A stretch of DNA of 64,000 nucleotides from Bog-532 sp963720945 (lineage in GTDB: Bacteria; Actinomycetota; Actinomycetes; Streptosporangiales; Streptosporangiaceae). Below are positions 53,572 to 62,003 of this stretch, piece by piece. Both the position numbers and the translations under genes were made by a program. The stretch lies in the NCBI GenBank assembly GCA_963720945.1, contig CAVRHH010000004.1:226743-290742 (forward strand), read 5' to 3'. Under the pieces are notes generated by a model. That model was not told the DNA's origin and did not search any database. It saw nothing but the letters and a program-made list of their open reading frames with translations. The stretch's first letter is position 1; each line of letters opens with the position of its first letter.

Positions 53572-55935
53572 TCAGATGGGGTAGGTGGTGGGGCCGGTGG
53601 TGTAGCGGCGTCCGGCGGGTGTGGTCCATGTGTGGTGGCCGGGCTGGTTTTGTTCGAGTGTCCATCCGGCGGCCTGCTTGAGGTGGTGGTGGTGGCGGCA
53701 GCGGGGCCCGGTGTTGCAGCTGCAGGTGCGGCCGCCTTGTTCCCAGGGCACGGTGTGCTCGAAGTCGCAGCGGCGGGCGTCGCGGAGGCAGGGCGGGTAG
53801 GTGCATTCGCCGTCCCTGATCTGGATCAGGTGGCGGAGGGTGCGGCCGGGGTCGTGGGCGGTGGTCTGGTGCCGGTGGTCGCATTCGGTGACGGCGAGGG
53901 GTTCCAGGGCGGCGGTCAGGTCGAGGGTGTGGCCGGGGAGGCGCAGCCGCCAGGTCCGGTTCCCGCCGGGCGGGCCGCCGCCGGGACCGGGCGGGCCGCT
54001 GCCGCCGCCGGGACCGGGCGGACCGCTGCCGCTGGCGGTACCGGGTGGGCCGCTGCCGGTACCGGGTGGGCTGGGTTTCGTGCTGGCTGGCGTGGTGGTT
54101 TCCCCCGATGGGCGGGTGTTTCCCCCGGGTGGGCTGGTGTGCCCGCCGGGTGGCGGCCCGCTGGGGTCGTTGGTGCGGCGGGGTTTGCCGCGGCGGGCGG
54201 GGTGGGCGCAGCCGTGGGCGGTGGGGTGCCCGTGGTCGTCGGTGATGGTGAGGCACCAGGTGGTGGCGGGGTTGCCGGCGGCGTGGGTAGCCATGGTGCG
54301 GGCGAGGGCGGCGTCGATGGGGCCGAACGCGGCGGCTTGGCCGGGGTGGCCGGTGAGGCCGAGCAGGGTGGTCAGCGGGATGGTCAGATTGATCGCCGCG
54401 GCCGGCGGCGGCCCGGTCCCGGCGCGCCCGGCGGGCCCCGTGGGGCGGGCGGCCGGGCCGGCTGCGCCGCCGGGGCGGTCCTGGGCGGCCGGGCCGTTTC
54501 CGGGAGCCCTATCGTCTTCCGCCGTGCGGCCGTTTCCGCTGCCCGGGGTGCGGTGATCAGCCGGACCGGTGGGCCCAGCCGGGTGGTTGCCGTGCTCCTG
54601 GCGCGCTTCCCTATCCGGGTCAGCGTCTGCGGCGGCCGGATCATGCTGGCCGGAGCCGGTGCCGGGGGCCGGGCTGCCCATGCTGGAGCCGGCGGCCTCC
54701 GCGCCGGGGGCTTCCGTACGGGCGGTCTCCGGGCTGGCGGGCTGGGGTGCGGTGGGGCGGGAGTCCTGGCCGAGCAGGGCATCGAGGTAGGCGCGGGCGC
54801 GGAGCTGGTCCATCGTGCCGGGCAGCCCGGCGGCTTTCAGGTCCAGGGCGGCGGTGGTGATGGCCTGGCCGGCGGCCAGCGCCGCATCCGGCGGCAACCC
54901 GTACCCGCAGATCGCCGCGGTCCCGGCATCTTCGCGCCACAGCTCCACCCGCGGATCTTTTTCCGCCTCCGCCCGCCGCCGCCGCGCCGCGTCCGGGTCG
55001 GCCTTCACGACGGCCCGGCCGATCGCGGCGCGGATCTGTGCCGGCGTCTTCCCGGTCACGCCGTCGGGCACCACGGCGGCTTCGGCCTCGGCGGCGGCCG
55101 CATCGTCCAGCACCCGGGTGGCCTCGGCGATGACCTGCGCTTTATAGTCGCCGATGATCCCCTCCGCCAGGGCCTGCCGGGTCAATGGGAGCCGGGTGGC
55201 CAGGTCGTGGGCGAGCGGGACCATCCGTTCGGCGGACCGGCGGGACAGCGCGAGGGCGACCGCGACCTCATCGGCGCAGAACTTGTTCCACCCGGCCGGT
55301 GTCCCGCCCCGGGTGGCTGCCTGGCGCCGGGTGGCCGCGGGGCGGCGGGCGGCCAGTTCAGCGACCGCGGCCAGCCGCCCCGCCGCCGCCCACGCCTCGG
55401 TTCTCGCCCACCCGGCCAGCACCCCGATCAGCTCATCATCATCCAGGCTCGCATACCCGCCGGTGCTGGCGGTGGCGGCGTCCAGCGCGCCGGCCAGGGA
55501 TGGGCCCGGCCCGCTGGTGTCGAACGCGTGCCCGGAGCTGAACCCCGACCCGGCCCGGCCCTGCTGGCCCGGCACCGGGTCCCTCGGCAGGAACCCCGCA
55601 TCCAGGCCCGGGTCCAGGCCCGCCGCCGGGCCCGGATCCACGGGCGTCATCGCCGCATAATCCGGCCACGGTTCCTCAAAGTCCTCGGCCGGCCACCAGT
55701 CACCCCCACCCGGCGGCCGGTCATCGGGGAACGCCCACGCCGGCGGGCCGTCATCCCCGCCCGGGGCCGGGCCGTCATCCAGGAACGGGCCAGGACCCTC
55801 CGCACCGCCAGCCGGCTGCCCGCCCGGGCCGCGGGGACGGCCGGGGACATCACCGGCGGAACGCCCGCCCGGGTCACCGGGGCGCGGGGTGTCCTCACCG
55901 CGCTGCCCGTCACCGGGAAATGGCTTACCTGCCAT
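53572..55935 (-). CDS. DUF222/HNH endonuclease-domain protein
   Basis: A 787-residue protein. The DUF222 region (LAGWARTEAWAAAGRLAAVA, LSRRSAERMVPLAHDLATRL, LPLTRQALAEGIIGDYKAQV) is followed by a long, Pro/Gly-rich spacer with tandem GPPG units and a C-terminal HNH nuclease (ECTYPPCLRDARRCDFEHT, CRHHHHLKQAAGWTL). This is the 13E12-like family that multiplies in actinomycete genomes, perhaps as a mobile or repeated gene; role unclear. The spacer varies widely in the family. Confidence 0.85.
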   Translation of the reverse strand: MAGKPFPGDGQRGEDTPRPGDPGGRSAGDVPGRPRGPGGQPAGGAEGPGPFLDDGPAPGGDDGPPAWAFPDDRPPGGGDWWPAEDFEEPWPDYAAMTPVDPGPAAGLDPGLDAGFLPRDPVPGQQGRAGSGFSSGHAFDTSGPGPSLAGALDAATASTGGYASLDDDELIGVLAGWARTEAWAAAGRLAAVAELAARRPAATRRQAATRGGTPAGWNKFCADEVAVALALSRRSAERMVPLAHDLATRLPLTRQALAEGIIGDYKAQVIAEATRVLDDAAAAEAEAAVVPDGVTGKTPAQIRAAIGRAVVKADPDAARRRRAEAEKDPRVELWREDAGTAAICGYGLPPDAALAAGQAITTAALDLKAAGLPGTMDQLRARAYLDALLGQDSRPTAPQPASPETARTEAPGAEAAGSSMGSPAPGTGSGQHDPAAADADPDREARQEHGNHPAGPTGPADHRTPGSGNGRTAEDDRAPGNGPAAQDRPGGAAGPAARPTGPAGRAGTGPPPAAAINLTIPLTTLLGLTGHPGQAAAFGPIDAALARTMATHAAGNPATTWCLTITDDHGHPTAHGCAHPARRGKPRRTNDPSGPPPGGHTSPPGGNTRPSGETTTPASTKPSPPGTGSGPPGTASGSGPPGPGGGSGPPGPGGGPPGGNRTWRLRLPGHTLDLTAALEPLAVTECDHRHQTTAHDPGRTLRHLIQIRDGECTYPPCLRDARRCDFEHTVPWEQGGRTCSCNTGPRCRHHHHLKQAAGWTLEQNQPGHHTWTTPAGRRYTTGPTTYPI

Positions 55936-56098
55936 GCTGCTCGCCCCGCTCGATGGATACCATCACATAGCCACAGTCTATCGAACACAGTATCGAGTGG
56001 CAAGGTGTTCGGGAGGTAGATCGGGCAGGCTTTCTGGCCCCGGCGCGCGGCTGAAGCGAGGGAGGGCGGGCTCGGGGAACGAAAGGACGCCGAGCCAG

Positions 56099-56158
56099 AT
56101 GCGCAAGATGCGCGACGATCCCTATTTCCGCGACCTGATGCGGCGGTGGGCCCAGTGA
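56099..56158 (+). CDS. Possible 19-residue peptide upstream of HxsC-like gene
   Basis: ATG 56099 opens a short frame encoding MRKMRDDPYFRDLMRRWAQ, 80 bp upstream of a radical SAM gene. GAAAGGA lies about 12 bases before it. The frame is open for further codons upstream, so it could also be the tail of a lost gene. Whether it is translated, and whether it is a precursor peptide, is unknown. Confidence 0.3.
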   Translation: MRKMRDDPYFRDLMRRWAQ

Positions 56159-56237
56159 GGCAGCCCCGTGCGGTGGTGCGATGCGGCGGACCAGTACGGC
56201 GGCATTGCGAGGTAGGTCCGGTGAGGCGGGGACGGTC

Positions 56238-57449
56238 ATGCTGAAGCTGAGGGGCCGCGCCGACGCAAGCGGGCAGGCCTGGCCGGTGGCCGACGATGTA
56301 TGGCGGGTCTGCATGCCGGAGGATGGAGACGGCGACCGCGACGGCGCCGGGAACGAAGGCCCCGCGAAGTCCCTCGCATGCCTGGTGCAGGCCGGGCGGC
56401 CCACGCCCCTTGGCTACGGCCTTTACCTCATCACCGAGGCTGAGACGGGGACGGTCGCGGTGCCCGGGACTCCCAGCCGCGCGATACCGGGGCCGCCCAG
56501 CCCGGTGCTCAAGCTCGGCCCCGAGCTCGCGCACCTCAGCGCGGGCGACATCATCCACGTGCCCGCCGATGCCCGCCGGGTCACCGTGCTCTGGAAGAAC
56601 TCAGCCAGGCATAATGCCCTGCTGCTCACCGAGCAGTGCGACAACTACTGCCTCATGTGCTCCCAGCCACCGAAGGAACGCGACGATACCTGGCTGTTCG
56701 ACCGGGCCAGGAAGGTGATCAGCCTGCTGCCCGCGAGCGCGCGTTCCCTCAGCCTCACCGGCGGCGAACCGACCCTGCACGCCGACGCGCTCACCGGCCT
56801 GCTTGAGCACTGCCAGCAAGTCGCCCCCGAGCTCTCGGTCCACCTGCTGTCGAACGGCCGCCGGTTCGCCGACCCGGCCTTCGCACGCCGTTACGCAGCC
56901 GTCGGTCTCGCCGACATCATGGCCGGCATCCCGGTGTACGCGCCCGAGCCTGGCCTGCACGACTTCATCGTCCAGGCCCCCGGCGCCTTCAATGAGACCA
57001 TCCACGGCATCCTCGACCTGGCCTCGCTCGGCCAGGCGGTGGAGATCCGGGTCGTGGTCCAGCGGCACACGGTTCCCGTACTCGCCGGCCTGGCAACGTT
57101 CATCGTGCGGAACCTACCGTTCGTCGCTCAGGTCGCGCTGATGGGCCTGGAGATGACCGGCCTCGCCCGGCCCAATTCGGCGCTGGTCTGGGCCGACCCC
57201 GCCGATTACCAGCGCGAGCTTGCCGACGCGGTCGGCATACTCGTGACGGCCGGGATCTCGGCATGGATCTACAACCACCAGCTCTGCGTCCTCGACCAGC
57301 GCCTGTGGCCGTACGCGGTCCGCTCGATCAGCGACTGGAAGAACGACTACCTGGACATCTGCCGCTCCTGCTCGGTCCGCGGCGCCTGCGGCGGCGTCTT
57401 CACAACAAGCGGCAACCGCCTCAGCCCGCACCTGCGTCCGGTGCCCTGA
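56238..57449 (+). CDS. HxsC-type radical SAM protein (orphan)
   Basis: A 403-residue radical SAM enzyme. The 4Fe-4S motif is CDNYCLMC (Cys134, 138, 141) in LLLTEQ-CDNYCLMCSQPPK, followed by SLSLTGGEPTLHADALTGLL (the GGE SAM-binding motif). C-terminal cysteines occur in YLDICRSCSVRGACGGVFTT. The CxxxCxxCSQPPK and GGVF patterns match HxsC, a maturase of the His-Xaa-Ser system. HxsA, HxsB and HxsD are not seen here, so its substrate is open. ATG 56238 is chosen because LKLRGRA follows, as in other HxsC. Confidence 0.75.
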   Translation: MLKLRGRADASGQAWPVADDVWRVCMPEDGDGDRDGAGNEGPAKSLACLVQAGRPTPLGYGLYLITEAETGTVAVPGTPSRAIPGPPSPVLKLGPELAHLSAGDIIHVPADARRVTVLWKNSARHNALLLTEQCDNYCLMCSQPPKERDDTWLFDRARKVISLLPASARSLSLTGGEPTLHADALTGLLEHCQQVAPELSVHLLSNGRRFADPAFARRYAAVGLADIMAGIPVYAPEPGLHDFIVQAPGAFNETIHGILDLASLGQAVEIRVVVQRHTVPVLAGLATFIVRNLPFVAQVALMGLEMTGLARPNSALVWADPADYQRELADAVGILVTAGISAWIYNHQLCVLDQRLWPYAVRSISDWKNDYLDICRSCSVRGACGGVFTTSGNRLSPHLRPVP

Positions 57450-57477
57450 CCAGTCCGCCCGGCAGCCAGTGATAGGC

Positions 57478-57527
57478 GGCCCTTGCGCACCTGCAGCGCC
57501 CCGGGCGCTCCAGGTGCGCAAAGGGCC
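57478..57527 (+). terminator. Long stem-loop after the HxsC-like gene
   Basis: GGCCCTTGCGCACCTG (57478-57493) pairs with CAGGTGCGCAAAGGGCC (57511-57527) with one bulged base; the loop itself can form AGCGCC/GGCGCT. It follows the radical SAM stop by 28 bases. Confidence 0.7.
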
Positions 57528-57604
57528 GATCTCGCGTCACTTGGCCGGGCGTTCGTTAGCTGCTGAACGTTGACGTGGGTATCCCGGATCGGCTCAGCAT
57601 TTGA

Positions 57605-57623
57605 GCGCGTAGTTCCTACGCGC
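57605..57623. repeat. Small perfect hairpin
   Basis: GCGCGTAG-TTC-CTACGCGC, an 8-bp stem with a 3-base loop, 33 bases before the convergent nucleotidyltransferase stop codon. Confidence 0.5.
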
Positions 57624-57655
57624 AGGAGACCTACAGCGACCGCCTGTGGTGGATT

Positions 57656-58183
57656 TCAGTGCCGCATCGAGTCCACGATCTCGGTGAGGAGGAATTTCAC
57701 CTTCGCGGGGATCGGGCGGCCCGGGTAGGCTCGCTCGACCAGGTCCAGGCCCTCGTCTACCGTGGTGAAGCCGAGCTGACGGTAGAGCAGGATGATGTCG
57801 TCGGCGTCGATCTCGGCACGGGCTGCGAACAGTTTCATCGCGAGCAGGTACCTGGGCGAGGCGACGTCCACGATCAGCGAGTCACTGGAGTAGAAGCGCT
57901 GCGCGTCCGGGTCGGGACCGGGGAGGAACCCCTTCACCGCATCGTTCAGCCAGTCCTCCGTCAGTCCCCTGTGCTCGGCTACCACGGCCGCGGCCTGCCG
58001 GACCATGTTGGTCGGGATGAACACGGCGTCGAGATCGCGGGTCGCCCTCGTGGCGTCATAGGCGACTGCCAGAGCGGCGCCTCCGACGAGAAAGAGCTCG
58101 GCTCTGGCCCCGCGTGCCGCTAGTTCTGCGGAGAGGTCGTCCAGGAGCGCGCGGATGTCCTCCCGCCCAAGCCCGACGCTCAT
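57656..58183 (-). CDS. DUF6036-type nucleotidyltransferase-fold protein
   Basis: 175 residues. AELFLVGGAALAVAYD with RDLDAVF gives the GG...DxD core of the Pol-beta-like nucleotidyltransferase fold, as in DUF6036 and AbiEii-like proteins. The YLLAMKLFAARAEIDADDI segment is common in this group. The ATG overlaps the stop of the upstream gene by 4 bp. Such two-gene cassettes are often toxin-antitoxin or phage-defence related, which is inference here. Confidence 0.75.
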   Translation of the reverse strand: MSVGLGREDIRALLDDLSAELAARGARAELFLVGGAALAVAYDATRATRDLDAVFIPTNMVRQAAAVVAEHRGLTEDWLNDAVKGFLPGPDPDAQRFYSSDSLIVDVASPRYLLAMKLFAARAEIDADDIILLYRQLGFTTVDEGLDLVERAYPGRPIPAKVKFLLTEIVDSMRH

Positions 58184-58605
58184 GCGCGATCGAGTGCCCC
58201 GCTGGTGATGAAGACACCACGACGGCGAAACGAAGACGGCGACTCGACCAGCGCACGCGGGTGCAGGCCGCGCAGGTCGGTGACGAACCACCAGGGCCAT
58301 GCCTCACGTTCAGGCAGCCTGGCCCATGACGGAACCATCCATCCGTCCCTGCGGGCCAGGTACTCAGCCATCGCAGCGAACGCGGCATCGACCCGGCTGT
58401 CTCCGGTGCTCCTGGGAGCGGCGGACCACATCCGCGCCGCGGCGGAGACACCGTGGTGGTGCAGGACGCTTGTGTAGTCGTCCAGCAGCTGGACAAAGAC
58501 GTAGCGCCAGAGCCTGCTCAGCCGCTCGTCATCCTGCAGCATGGCAAGAGCGCTGCCAGCAGCCTGGTCAGCCGTCTCAAACGCCTGCATCTCCACGCCT
58601 GTCAT
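58180..58605 (-). CDS. Hypothetical partner of nucleotidyltransferase
   Basis: A 141-residue, mainly helical protein: DDERLSRLWRYVFVQLLDDYTSVLHHH, ARRDGWMVPSWARLPER and WWFVTDLRGLHPRALVESPS. It has no family I recognise. ATG 58605 is taken (GTG 58650 and ATG 58590 possible). Its stop overlaps the nucleotidyltransferase start (ATGA at 58180-58183), so the two are co-translated and likely act together. Confidence 0.6.
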   Translation of the reverse strand: MTGVEMQAFETADQAAGSALAMLQDDERLSRLWRYVFVQLLDDYTSVLHHHGVSAAARMWSAAPRSTGDSRVDAAFAAMAEYLARRDGWMVPSWARLPEREAWPWWFVTDLRGLHPRALVESPSSFRRRGVFITSGALDRA

Positions 58606-58803
58606 GCTAGCGGCCAGAGATGCAGCGAGGTGTCCGGCGGGGGCAGCCACATGCTTGATGAGGTGCCCCGCTGTCCGGCGATCAGCGCGACAAGCTCGCG
58701 CTGATCCTCACAACCAGGCACCTTACATAACCCCGCACACTCTGACGCCCGTCGGCCAGCAACGGACGGCGGGGCGCCTGGGGCCTGGCGCAGGCGCAGG
58801 ACG

Positions 58804-59010
58804 CTACCGGATCTGCTTGCGCGGCATCATGCAAGCGAGGATCAGCGCTGCGGGCCATCCGACCGGGAACACGTTCAGGCAGATCACCAGGCCCAGGCCT
58901 TCCACTTGGCGGGCGATGCTGATCACGGTGGGCAGAATGTAGACACCGGCCAGCACGCCGATAATCGCCAGCCAGAACACCAGGCTGTCCGCCACCGCCG
59001 CCGGGATCAC
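58804..59010 (-). CDS. Superinfection-immunity-like membrane protein
   Basis: About 68 residues with two membrane segments: VFWLAIIGVLAGVYILPTVIS and LGLVICLNVFPVGWPAALILAC. The YILPT...LNxFxGWP pattern matches the small Imm_superinfect family (T4 Imm-like), phage proteins that block DNA entry by other phages and which also occur widely on bacterial chromosomes. GTG 59010 follows GGGGAG; an earlier start at 59061 is possible. A fragment of a related gene lies at 60164-60210. Confidence 0.7.
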   Translation of the reverse strand: MIPAAVADSLVFWLAIIGVLAGVYILPTVISIARQVEGLGLVICLNVFPVGWPAALILACMMPRKQIR

Positions 59011-59019
59011 CGCTGCTCC

Positions 59020-59169
59020 CCATCGGTGGGGCGCCGGATCTCCGGCCTGGAGATCCTGCACCTGGGCGAGTATCCGGAACCGTTCTGGCGTGCGGGCGGT
59101 GTCTCCGCGGCGGTGTGGAGCGGGCGGCTGCCGAACTCCTTCGCTCTGCTCGCTCGCTGGGCGCAGTGA
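59020..59169 (+). pseudogene. C-terminal remnant of a SAM methyltransferase
   Basis: The frame ends ILHLGEYPEPFWRAGG and AAVWSGRLPNSFALLARWAQ, the usual last strands of class I methyltransferases of the UbiE/COQ5-like type. Nothing matching its N-terminal SAM-binding part is present upstream. It overlaps the start region of the superinfection-immunity gene on the other strand. Confidence 0.5.
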
Positions 59170-59239
59170 ACGGGGGCTGCCCGGTGCTGCCGCGAAGCCT
59201 GCCGCTGGTGTCCAGGTAGCCTGACGGCCGGGATGCTTC

Positions 59240-59268
59240 TTGGCTGCCGTGTTACGGCGTACTACAAT
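59240..59268 (+). promoter_or_regulatory. Promoter of a leaderless toxin-antitoxin transcript
   Basis: TTGGCT (59240-59245) and TACAAT (59263-59268) are separated by 17 bases. The expected start of transcription falls at about 59275, beside ATG 59276, giving a leaderless message. Confidence 0.5.
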
Positions 59269-59275
59269 GAACTAC

Positions 59276-59689
59276 ATGAGCCAGCCACTGAGCGTCCGCC
59301 TGAATGACGCCACGATTAGCCGTCTAGGCGCCCGCGCCCAGCGTGTTCACCTGGCGCCCCGGACCCTCGCGCAGCGCTACGTAGAGGAAGGCCTGCGGAT
59401 GGATGAGCATCCGCTGGTCCGGTTCGCCGACGGCCCGGCGGGCCGCCGCGCCCGGCTGATCGGGACCGGGAAGGACGTCTGGGAAGTCATCGAGGTCGTC
59501 CGCGACAATGGCGGTGACGCCGCCGAGTCAGCGCGCTACCTGGAGATCCCGCTCGGCCTGGTCCAGGCCGCCATCGCCTATTACGGCGCCTACGCAGCAG
59601 AGATCGACCAGCAGGTTGAGGCCAACCAGCGGGAGGCTGCTGAGGCGCACGCAGCCTACCTGGCGGGGCAGGCGGCCCTCCGGCGGTGA
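59276..59689 (+). CDS. DUF433-like antitoxin
   Basis: 137 residues. The N-terminal SVRLNDATISRLGARAQRVH resembles a ribbon-helix-helix-like start, and the C-terminal part (GTGKDVWEVIEVVRDNGGDA, ARYLEIPLGLVQAAIAYYGAY) is DUF433-type. ATG 59276 is preferred over 59267 because of the promoter spacing. It overlaps the toxin start by 4 bp (GTGA, 59686-59689). Likely the antitoxin and autorepressor. Confidence 0.75.
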   Translation: MSQPLSVRLNDATISRLGARAQRVHLAPRTLAQRYVEEGLRMDEHPLVRFADGPAGRRARLIGTGKDVWEVIEVVRDNGGDAAESARYLEIPLGLVQAAIAYYGAYAAEIDQQVEANQREAAEAHAAYLAGQAALRR

Positions 59690-60045
59690 AGCTGCTGCTG
59701 GATGAGATGCTGGGTCCGGCGATCGCCCGGGAGTTGCGCTCACGCGGACATGACGTAGAGCCGGTCGCGGGTAATCCTGACCGCGAGGCCCTGTCAGATC
59801 CTGAGGTGCTGGCGCTCGCCCGTGCTGAGCACCGCGCCGTCGTCACAAATAACCTTCGCGACTTCCGCCCGCTGCACCATGAGGCAATAACACCCGGCGG
59901 GGCTGGCCACTTCGGCATGATCTTCATGCCCGGCAGCTACCGCCGCACCAAGGCCGATACCGGCAGGATCATCGCTGCCCTCGAAGAGATCCTCAACCGG
60001 TGCCCAGGAGAGAAAGGTCTAGCCAGTGGCGAGGCGTGGCTCTAA
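59686..60045 (+). CDS. DUF5615 PIN-like toxin
   Basis: 119 residues starting KLLLDEMLGPAIARELRSRG, the Mut7-C-like PIN fold with acidic residues at LLLDE and DPEVLALARAEHRAVVTNNL followed by DFRPL. Paired with a DUF433 protein it forms a toxin-antitoxin unit common in actinobacteria. The PIN-like fold suggests ribonuclease activity. Confidence 0.8.
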   Translation: MKLLLDEMLGPAIARELRSRGHDVEPVAGNPDREALSDPEVLALARAEHRAVVTNNLRDFRPLHHEAITPGGAGHFGMIFMPGSYRRTKADTGRIIAALEEILNRCPGEKGLASGEAWL

Positions 60046-60163
60046 ACAGGCGGGATCTTCTGGCTGACAGCTACGATCAGGCCGTGACTGGTGGTGCGTC
60101 GGCGGAATCGGGCGAGATCCGGCGAAGGCGGCAGGAGGGAGACAGTGTGACCACGGCCGCCAC

Positions 60164-60210
60164 TTGGCCGGGATCGCGTTCAGGCAGATGACCAGGCCGA
60201 GGCCTTCAGC
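60164..60210 (-). pseudogene. Fragment of a superinfection-immunity-like gene
   Basis: Minus-strand reading EGLGLVICLNAIPAKW matches EGLGLVICLNVFPVGW of the intact gene at 58804-59010. The rest is missing. It shows a duplicated and degraded paralogue on the far side of the toxin-antitoxin pair. Confidence 0.6.
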
Positions 60211-60501
60211 GAATCTGCTTACAACAACACGACCCCTTGCTCCCCCTTGCTCATGACCGCACGGTCAACACCCTCGCCGCCCGGTGGTGGATCCCACCCC
60301 CCGGGGCCAAGTCAGACGAGCAGCGCGCATGGTGGCCGCGTCATTTCCACCGGCGGGCCGGCGGCGGCGGGCGCGTCGGCGAGGCCGTCCGGGTCCTCCG
60401 CCCCCTTGGGGTGTCCAGGGTGGGGGGTGTCCGGCACCGCTGAGGACCAACACCTTCCCGGGCCGGGTCAGCGCACAATGGTTACTATGACACAATGATT
60501 G

Positions 60502-60527
60502 TTCCGCCCCGCCCACGAGGGGCGGAA
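60502..60527. terminator. Hairpin upstream of MFS gene end
   Basis: TTCCGCCCC and GGGGCGGAA flank an 8-base loop. It may end the minus-strand MFS transcript or the plus-strand toxin transcript. Confidence 0.45.
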
Positions 60528-60698
60528 TGAAGCCCGTCTCCCCCAATGATTCGTTCACTGCTGGGCCTGGCGGACTGCCTGGCCTGCGGACTTCTGGCAC
60601 CGCGCAGGGTCCTATCGGCTGGGGGGAACTTCGGTTTAGGGCGGGGATCGCGGTTTCCCCGGGCCCGATCCGGCTCGTGACGGCCGCGTACCGCCGCC

Positions 60699-62003
60699 TC
60701 ACCAGAGGGGGTCTTCGGCCGGGAGGGCAGTGCCGGGGCCGGCGGGCGGCGGGTGCTCGTGCTGGGTCACCTGCGGCGGTGGTGACGGGCGGGAGCGCCG
60801 GGCGAGGGCGAGGCCGCCGAGCGCGGCCACGAAGCAGGACGCGCCCCCAACTGCGAGGCCGGTGCGCGGGCCGGTTGCGGCGATGATCCAGCCGATCGCT
60901 GGGCCGCCGATCGGCGTCGTTCCCTGGAAGGCGACCTGCCACAGCGCGATCGCCCGTCCGCGCATGCTCGGCTCCGCGCTGAACTGGATCGTGGAGTTGC
61001 CGATCGCGATGAAGGAGACACTCGCCCAGCCGACGAACAGCAGCGCGGCGTAGGCAAGGCCGAGAACGGGAGAAAATGCGCAGGCGAGGATCGCCGCGCC
61101 GAAACCGGCCGAGGCGATGATCATCGGGCGCAGTCCGGTCCGGCCCCGCGCGGCGGTGAACAGTCCCCCGATCACTGCTCCCACGCCCATCGCCGCGGTC
61201 ATGAAGCCGTAGGCCTCCGCGCCGCCATGGAACGTCTGCCGGGCGAGGACCGGGAGCGTGACCTGGAATTCATATGCCAGCAGCCCGACCAGGCTCATCA
61301 TCGCGAGCGGAATGGCGATGGTGGGAGTGCGTGCCGCGTAGCGCAGGCCCTCGCGCAGTTGGCCGCTGGCCCGCCCCGCCGGTGGGCTGGGCCGCAGGGC
61401 GGACCGGTCCATGATGAGCAGGGAGGTGACGACGGCCGCGAAGCTGGCTGCGTTCAGCAGGAAGCAGATCCCGATGCCGGCCGTGGCGATGAGGACGCCG
61501 CCGATGGCTGGCCCGACGGCCCGGGCCGCGTTCACCGTCACCGAATTCAGCGTGATGGCGTTGCGCAGCTCATCCTTGCCGACCATCTCCCGGACGAAAG
61601 CCTGCCGGGCGGAGTTCTCGAAGGCGTTGTTCAGGCCAAGGATGACGGCCAGCGCGCAGACCTGCCAGAAGCGGACCGCTCCGAGAACGGTGAGCAGCCC
61701 GAGCGCGAGGGCCTGGAAGCCCATGGCGATCTGCAGCACGATCATGAGCCGCCGCTTGTCCACCCGATCGGCGACAACGCCGCCGTAGGGGGCGAACAGC
61801 AGCACGGGCAGGGTCTGCAGGGCCACGGTGAAGCCCAGGTCCGTGCTGGAGTGGGTGAGGGTCAGCACGAGCCAGGACTGCGCCGTCATCTGCATCCAGG
61901 TCCCGGCGAGGGATATCGACTGGCCGGTGAAGTACAGGCGGTAGTTCGGGACCTTCAGCGAGGAGAACGTCTGGCGCCAGAACGCGCCCAGCCGGCGCCT
62001 CAC
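60699..62003 (-). CDS. MFS transporter (MFS_3/EntS-like exporter)
   Basis: 434 residues with about twelve membrane segments. VPNYRLYFTGQSISLAGTWM, GGVVADRVDKRRLMI and NNAFENSARQAFVREMVGKD are typical of the MFS_3 group, which includes the enterobactin exporter. Substrate unknown. The GTG start overlaps the stop of a short upstream frame (62000-62185) by 4 bp. Confidence 0.86.
   Translation of the reverse strand: MRRRLGAFWRQTFSSLKVPNYRLYFTGQSISLAGTWMQMTAQSWLVLTLTHSSTDLGFTVALQTLPVLLFAPYGGVVADRVDKRRLMIVLQIAMGFQALALGLLTVLGAVRFWQVCALAVILGLNNAFENSARQAFVREMVGKDELRNAITLNSVTVNAARAVGPAIGGVLIATAGIGICFLLNAASFAAVVTSLLIMDRSALRPSPPAGRASGQLREGLRYAARTPTIAIPLAMMSLVGLLAYEFQVTLPVLARQTFHGGAEAYGFMTAAMGVGAVIGGLFTAARGRTGLRPMIIASAGFGAAILACAFSPVLGLAYAALLFVGWASVSFIAIGNSTIQFSAEPSMRGRAIALWQVAFQGTTPIGGPAIGWIIAATGPRTGLAVGGASCFVAALGGLALARRSRPSPPPQVTQHEHPPPAGPGTALPAEDPLW

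Larger units (their letters stand above)
60046..60698. other. Gene-poor region with relics
   Basis: No gene is supported over these 653 bases. Seen instead: a short relic of a superinfection-immunity-like gene (60164-60210), a doubled CCCCTTGCT motif near 60234, an A/T-rich spot around 60475-60500, and a 9-bp perfect hairpin (60502-60527). A frame from 60527 lacks good codon bias. Confidence 0.6.

Noticed and set aside
60527..60886. 119-codon plus-strand frame before the MFS gene end
   Set aside because: Weak codon bias, no known domain, and its second half overlaps the certain MFS gene antisense.
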